The notes beneath the pieces were generated by a model, which ran no database searches, was not told the origin of the DNA, and saw nothing but the letters and a program-made list of their open reading frames with translations. Positions 59,304 through 64,000 of a stretch of DNA of 64,000 nt are shown here, piece after piece. Origin of the DNA: Kutzneria sp. CA-103260 (lineage in GTDB: Bacteria > Actinomycetota > Actinomycetes > Mycobacteriales > Pseudonocardiaceae); contig NZ_CP073318.1 of assembly GCF_018263855.1 (NCBI RefSeq), positions 10,726,001 through 10,790,000 on the forward strand. The letters run 5' to 3'. How positions within the stretch are numbered: the first letter of the stretch is position 1; each line of letters starts with the position of its first letter. A program made the position numbers and the translations under genes.

Positions 59304-62300
59304 ATGGTTGGTGGCAGACGTGTGTCCAGAATCGGTTTGCTCGCAACGGCGAGCGCGATCAGCCTCACTGTCGGACTGGCGGTTGTTCCCACCGCCGCGG
59401 GCGCCCCGGCGACCAATGCGAGCAGTACGTCGAAACCCCTGAAGGCGTCCGGAGATCCGGTTACCAAGTCCCAGACCGCACAGCATCCCGCGGCCAAACC
59501 GGCCGCCACGAAACCGCAGGCGGCACAGCCCGAGGTGGCTCAGGCCCACGCCACCGGGAAACCGGTCACGGTCGACGCGATGACGACCGAGACCCAGCAG
59601 GTGGTGGCCGAGCCGAAAGGCTCCTTTCAGCTGACCGTAAACCCGGAACCGGTGCGCACCAAGCAGAACGGCAAGTGGGTTCCGGTCAGCACCGGCCTCC
59701 ACCTGAACGCGCAGGGTGCCCTCGCTCCGTCGGCAACCGCATACGGCAGCGCCACGATCTCCAACGGTGGCAACGGTCCGCTCGTCTCCACGACATCGCA
59801 CGGCACGACCTACACCGTGTCGTGGCCGACGCCGCTGCCCAAGCCCAAGGTTTCCGGGTCGGTGGCGACCTACGGCGAGGTCTTCCCCGGTGTGGACCTC
59901 CAGGTCGCCGCGACCACGACCGGTGGCTTCTCCGAGGTTCTGATCGTCAAGAACGCCGCCGCGGCGAAGAATCCGGCGCTGGCCAAGCTGCACCTGGCGA
60001 CGTCGTTGTCCGGTGGGAAGCTCGCCGCCGGCACGGCCGACACCGTCACGGTCACCGGCGCCGACGAGAACGCCACGCTCACCGCGGCCGCGCCGATGAT
60101 GTGGGACTCCAACACCACGGTCCCAAGGGGAAAACAGGCTCCACTGCCCGACCCGGCCGATTCGAACCACGCCGGCGTGCTCTCGCACATCGCCAAGGTG
60201 CACACGAACGCGTCGTCGTCCTCATTGGATCTGACGCCGGATCACCAGCTCCTCACCGCGTCCTCGACGGTGTTCCCGGTGTACATCGACCCGAGCTTCA
60301 ACTGGCACTACGCCGATGCCAGCAACCCCGGCGTGTACCCCGGCACACCCGACTACGACGAGGTCAAGCAGGGGCCGCCCTGCAATGACGTCTCGTTGTT
60401 CGGCAACGCCGGCGCGGCCGGTGACTTCGGCGAGCTCGGTGTGGGCGTGAACCGCTGGCCGGACGAGGGCTGTCCGGGCATCGAACGCGCCTACTACCAG
60501 TGGAAAATCTCGGAGAATCTGTGGGGAGCGATCATCAACTCCGCCACGGTCGAGGCGACGAAGGTGTACTCCGCGGCCTGTGTCGCCACCAGCGTCAACC
60601 TCCGCTGGACCGGCGGGATCCACAACTACACCCGGTGGAACCACCGCCCGGACGACATCGCGTTGCTGGACACCAAGCCCGTCGGCGCGGCGTACAACCC
60701 GGACTTCTGCTCGAAGGCGACGTCGAGCTCGGTCGGTCTGGACGTCACCGGCCCGATCCGGCAGAACACTGGCGAGCACGACGGCACCTTCACCGTGCGG
60801 CTCTCGGATGACGACGACGAGGCGAACCGCGGCCCGCAACCCGGTTTCAGCCGGTTCTCGGACAACCCGCCGCTGGAGATCGAGTACAACTTCCCGCCCA
60901 ACACACCGGATCCGTCGCAGATGTCGGTCCGCAACGGGAACGCCGTCGCCGCGTGCGCGACGGTCAAGCCGTACCCCTACGTCGGCAAGACGATCGACCA
61001 GAATCCGCCGATCCTCTACGCCAATGCCTCCGACCGCGACGGCGATCCGCTCCAGGTCACCTACCAGTACTGGGTCGACGGCACCAGTGACGTCCACACG
61101 GGATACAGCGCGGACGGGATACCGAGCAGCAGCAACGCCACGTTCGCTCTCCCGCCGGACTTCGTCGCCGGCCTGTCCAACGACCAACAGGTGGACTGGA
61201 AGGCGCAGGTGACCGACGGCGAGGCGACGAGCGGCTGGTCCCCGGTGTGCAGCTACATCGCCGAACCGACCGCGCCGCCACAGCCCGTCGTGTCGGTGGA
61301 CGACACCTTCCGCACCAGCAATGTCGGTGGCGTCGCCAAGAACCCGACCGGGCGCTGGACATTCGCCGACGGCACCGGCGCCACCGCGGCAGACTCGGCG
61401 GGCAGCCACCCGATGACGCTGAACGGCGGCTCGGTCTGGGTGAAGGATCCGGCCCGTGGTAACACCCTCGCCTTCAACAACGTCAACGGCTACGCGGCCA
61501 CCAGCGGCCCGGTGCTGGCCGACACCAGGACGTCCTACTCGGTGTCGGCCTGGGTGAAGCTGAACGGCACCGACGGCTTCTACACGGCGGTGAGTCAGGG
61601 TGGGACGAATGCGTCCGGTTTCTACCTGCAGTACTCGAAGGCGTTCAACGCGTGGGCGTTCGTGAGCCCCAGCAGCGACTCCGCCAACGCGGCCTCGTAC
61701 CCTGCGTCCTACGGGGACAAGCCGCCGGTGCTGAACACGTGGACGAACCTCATCGGCGTCTTCGACACGACCGGCGGCGCCAACACCATGACGCTGTACA
61801 TCAACGGCGTCGCCGCGAAGACCACCGCCAAGAATCCGACTCCGTGGCAGGCCGGCGGTCCGCTGTCGATCGGTGCCAGCAAGCTGACCGGTGGCGGTGT
61901 GACCAACTTCGTCAATGGATCCGTGTCCGACGTCCAGGTCTACAACCGGGCGCTCACCCCGGACGAGATCAAGGCCACCTCGACGGTGCAGTCCACCTAC
62001 ACCGGCACCGGAACCGCGGCCGACACCGGCAAATTCACCGTCTCAGGGCAGTCAGCCAACAGCAGCACGATCGCCTACAGCCTTGACCAGCCCCTGGCAA
62101 CGGGTGGCATTCCCGCCTCGGCGCAGATCACGACGTTCACCGGTGGCGCCGCCGCTACGCCGGCCGGCCAATGGAAGCTCAGCGATGGGAGCGGAACCGC
62201 GGCCGCCGATGCCAGTGGTAGCAACCAGACCGCGACGCTGACCGGTGGTGCCTCGTGGGCCGACGGCGGGGCGCACGGCAAGGTCATGGGGCTTGACGGG

Positions 62301-64000
62301 AGTCCCGGCTACGCCGCCACCAACGGTCCCGTGCTGACCACATCCGGCTCGTATTCGGTCTCGGCCTGGGTGAACCTCGCCAGTACCGACGGCTTCTACA
62401 CGGCGGTGAGTCAGGGTGGGACGAATGCGTCCGGTTTCTACCTGCAGTACTCGAAGGCGTTCAACGCGTGGGCGTTCGTGAGCCCCAGCAGCGACTCCGC
62501 CAACGCGGCCTCGTACCCGGCAGCGCGCGACTCGTCGCCGCCAACGCTCAACACGTGGACGAACCTGGTTGGCGTTTACGACGTGATCACGTCCACCATG
62601 AGCCTCTACGTCAACGGGAAGCTCGCTGGCACCGCCCCGAACCCGACGCCGTGGAACGCACCGGGCCCGTTGACGATCGGCGCGAGCAAGCTCAGCGGCG
62701 GATCGGCGAGCAACTTCTTCACCGGCCAGATCAGTGACGCACAGGTGTACGCCCGCGCGCTCAGCCCGACCGAAGCGGCCTCCATCTACGCCACCGTTTC
62801 GATCCCGATCCAGCCGAAGACCCCGGGGCCGCACACGCTGTACGCCTACGCCATCGATCCCGCCGGTGACCTGTCCGAGCAGCAGGCATTCCAGTTCCAG
62901 GCCCGTGGCGACGCCAATGTCCACTGTGGTGACTTCGCCGCCTGCCTGACCAACACCAAGTTCGGCAACACCGCGATCAGTGGTGGCGGCAAGGTCGGCG
63001 ACGCCGACGGCGCCAACGGTTTTCTGGCCAGCGACCTGACCGACGCCGGCTGGAAGCCGGGACAGACGGTGAGCGTCAACGGCGGCACGTTCACCTTGCC
63101 CCAGTTCGGCAGCGGTGCGCCGGACAACATCCTGGCCGCCAACCAGACCGTCGACTACCAGGCGACCGCCCCCGGCACGGGCACCAGCTACCTGATGTTC
63201 CTTGCGACCGCGACCAAGGCCCAGTTCGGTGTCCCGGCTGTCTCGCCATCGGCGCCACAGGTGGCGGCGGCGCCGATTGCCCCGATGGGCGCCACGGTCG
63301 CCGGTACGTACTGCTTCTCCGGTGTGCAGATCGCGGCGCCGTGTGCCGGCACTGGGAGCATCGGGTTCGACGGCGCGAATCCACAGGCTTTCACACTGGA
63401 GGTGCCGGACTGGGTCACCGGGCCGACCTCGATGGCGGCGCTCACATTGCCCCACCAGAGCACACCGGGTGGCGTGGTCACCACTGCCAATCCGAAGATC
63501 TACACCCTGGCGGTCAAGGTCCCGGCCGGCGCCAAGATCACGTCGGTCACGCTGCCCGACATCGGCGTCAGCCCCGACGGCTCGGGTCAGACGCTGCACA
63601 TCTTCGGTATGACGCTCCGCAACACGACTGACGCCGGCGGCGGTCAGACGTGGACCGGCTCGTGGGCCAGCCCGAGCGAAGGACAGTTCAATCTCCAGGG
63701 ACACGGCTACTCGAACGAGACCTTCCGTGTCGTGGTGAAGCCGTCGCTGTCGGGCAACACGATGCGCATCAAACTCGACAACGCGCTCGGCGCCAACCAG
63801 CTCGTCATCGACAATGTCGCGGTCGCTCACGCGGCGTCGACTGTCACCTATTCGCCGAACGCGGTGGCGGGCAGCCCGCAGGCGCCGAAATTCGGTGGCA
63901 AACCTGTGAGTGCGAGCAATCCACTCCTGGTGCCTGCCGGCGGCATGACGTACAGCGATCCGCTGCCGTTCACTGTGACTGCGAACCAGAACTTGCTGGT
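59304..64000 (+). CDS. Giant secreted LamG-domain protein, incomplete at right edge
   Basis: The frame is open from ATG 59304 to the window end (at least 1565 codons). Signal peptide MVGGRRVSRIGLLATASAIS onward to about 33, then Ala/Pro-rich leader, a region with TVNPEPVRTKQNGKWVPV and GEVFPGVDLQVAATTTGGFSE shared by actinomycete RHS/DNRLRE-type secreted proteins, and two LamG/jellyroll domains (about 682-895 and 952-1159: TFADGTGATAADSAG, SYSVSAWVKLNG, YINGVAAKTTA, ADVQVYNRALTPDEI-like ends). GGGGAAGGG lies about 10 bases before the ATG. It may continue into RHS repeats and a toxin tip, which cannot be seen. Confidence 0.85.
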   Translation, partial: MVGGRRVSRIGLLATASAISLTVGLAVVPTAAGAPATNASSTSKPLKASGDPVTKSQTAQHPAAKPAATKPQAAQPEVAQAHATGKPVTVDAMTTETQQVVAEPKGSFQLTVNPEPVRTKQNGKWVPVSTGLHLNAQGALAPSATAYGSATISNGGNGPLVSTTSHGTTYTVSWPTPLPKPKVSGSVATYGEVFPGVDLQVAATTTGGFSEVLIVKNAAAAKNPALAKLHLATSLSGGKLAAGTADTVTVTGADENATLTAAAPMMWDSNTTVPRGKQAPLPDPADSNHAGVLSHIAKVHTNASSSSLDLTPDHQLLTASSTVFPVYIDPSFNWHYADASNPGVYPGTPDYDEVKQGPPCNDVSLFGNAGAAGDFGELGVGVNRWPDEGCPGIERAYYQWKISENLWGAIINSATVEATKVYSAACVATSVNLRWTGGIHNYTRWNHRPDDIALLDTKPVGAAYNPDFCSKATSSSVGLDVTGPIRQNTGEHDGTFTVRLSDDDDEANRGPQPGFSRFSDNPPLEIEYNFPPNTPDPSQMSVRNGNAVAACATVKPYPYVGKTIDQNPPILYANASDRDGDPLQVTYQYWVDGTSDVHTGYSADGIPSSSNATFALPPDFVAGLSNDQQVDWKAQVTDGEATSGWSPVCSYIAEPTAPPQPVVSVDDTFRTSNVGGVAKNPTGRWTFADGTGATAADSAGSHPMTLNGGSVWVKDPARGNTLAFNNVNGYAATSGPVLADTRTSYSVSAWVKLNGTDGFYTAVSQGGTNASGFYLQYSKAFNAWAFVSPSSDSANAASYPASYGDKPPVLNTWTNLIGVFDTTGGANTMTLYINGVAAKTTAKNPTPWQAGGPLSIGASKLTGGGVTNFVNGSVSDVQVYNRALTPDEIKATSTVQSTYTGTGTAADTGKFTVSGQSANSSTIAYSLDQPLATGGIPASAQITTFTGGAAATPAGQWKLSDGSGTAAADASGSNQTATLTGGASWADGGAHGKVMGLDGSPGYAATNGPVLTTSGSYSVSAWVNLASTDGFYTAVSQGGTNASGFYLQYSKAFNAWAFVSPSSDSANAASYPAARDSSPPTLNTWTNLVGVYDVITSTMSLYVNGKLAGTAPNPTPWNAPGPLTIGASKLSGGSASNFFTGQISDAQVYARALSPTEAASIYATVSIPIQPKTPGPHTLYAYAIDPAGDLSEQQAFQFQARGDANVHCGDFAACLTNTKFGNTAISGGGKVGDADGANGFLASDLTDAGWKPGQTVSVNGGTFTLPQFGSGAPDNILAANQTVDYQATAPGTGTSYLMFLATATKAQFGVPAVSPSAPQVAAAPIAPMGATVAGTYCFSGVQIAAPCAGTGSIGFDGANPQAFTLEVPDWVTGPTSMAALTLPHQSTPGGVVTTANPKIYTLAVKVPAGAKITSVTLPDIGVSPDGSGQTLHIFGMTLRNTTDAGGGQTWTGSWASPSEGQFNLQGHGYSNETFRVVVKPSLSGNTMRIKLDNALGANQLVIDNVAVAHAASTVTYSPNAVAGSPQAPKFGGKPVSASNPLLVPAGGMTYSDPLPFTVTANQNLL
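61569..61702 (+). repeat. 134-bp perfect direct repeat in the LamG gene, copy 1
   Basis: Identical to 62385-62518. The repeat encodes TDGFYTAVSQGGTNASGFYL and on to NAASYP within the first LamG domain; the period is 816 bases (272 codons), keeping the frame. Confidence 0.9.
62385..62518 (+). repeat. 134-bp perfect direct repeat in the LamG gene, copy 2
   Basis: Second copy, in the equivalent position of LamG domain two. The sequences just outside the repeat differ at many positions, so this tract has probably been homogenised by gene conversion or duplicated recently. Confidence 0.9.

Noticed and set aside
62052..63830. 592-codon minus-strand open frame at the right end
   Set aside because: Antisense to the LamG-domain gene, whose own frame is continuous to the window edge with recognisable domains.

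Overview
This window is high-GC actinomycete DNA: GTG starts are common, tail overlaps of the ATGA/GTGA type are frequent, and long antisense shadow frames accompany most genes. IdeR-type DtxR, a tuberculostearic-acid type methyltransferase pair, an F420-type luciferase-like oxidoreductase, DUF4192 and DUF4328 proteins and a SrmL-like PheS relative together suggest Pseudonocardiaceae or a close relative (inference, no search was run). No rRNA, tRNA, CRISPR array or insertion sequence was recognised.

Layout. 1-1562: end of an FAD oxidoreductase plus a Cfa/Tms-type methyltransferase. 1630-5395: a MarR-controlled divergent locus (nitrilase and RibD-like reductase one way, amidohydrolase and sugar/aminoglycoside kinase the other). 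5370-10976: GH51 arabinofuranosidase with a three-gene sugar ABC importer and a divergent LacI regulator. 11035-16080: a complete five-gene oligopeptide/nickel-type ABC importer. 16070-25182: mixed housekeeping genes (serine hydrolase, alpha/beta hydrolase, SDR, methyltransferase, DedA, adenosine-deaminase-like protein with a two-component system, Nudix, DUF4192). 25183-26165 is a decayed, apparently non-coding stretch. 26230-33464: LLM oxidoreductase/SnoaL operon, S9 peptidase, galE, galK, ideR and a putative small ORF coupled to ideR. 33645-39835: sulfurtransferase, a PheS-related ligase behind a structured leader, and an acuC deacetylase next to a GNAT/acyl-CoA-synthetase protein acetyltransferase. 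39933-45886: GntR regulator with three tandem DUF4328 membrane proteins, an M4 metalloprotease, and an ArsR/SRPBCC/NTF2 operon under a large palindrome. 45911-50147: tex and a two-gene phosphonate-salvage pair.

50155-64000 is the accessory part: a 2305-residue secreted RHS protein ending in a HINT autoprocessing domain and a small deaminase-like toxin tip, overlapped by its SUKH-type immunity gene, followed upstream by a possible small zinc-ribbon ORF, a secreted triple-repeat protein and, divergently, a giant secreted LamG protein that runs off the window's right edge (at least 1565 codons). The LamG gene carries a perfect 134-bp internal direct repeat.

The items most worth following are the RHS-HINT-deaminase/SUKH module with its neighbours, the leader RNA of the PheS-related gene in which the ribosome-binding site is sequestered, the small ORF coupled to ideR, and the acuC/Pat writer-eraser pair with reversed domain order.
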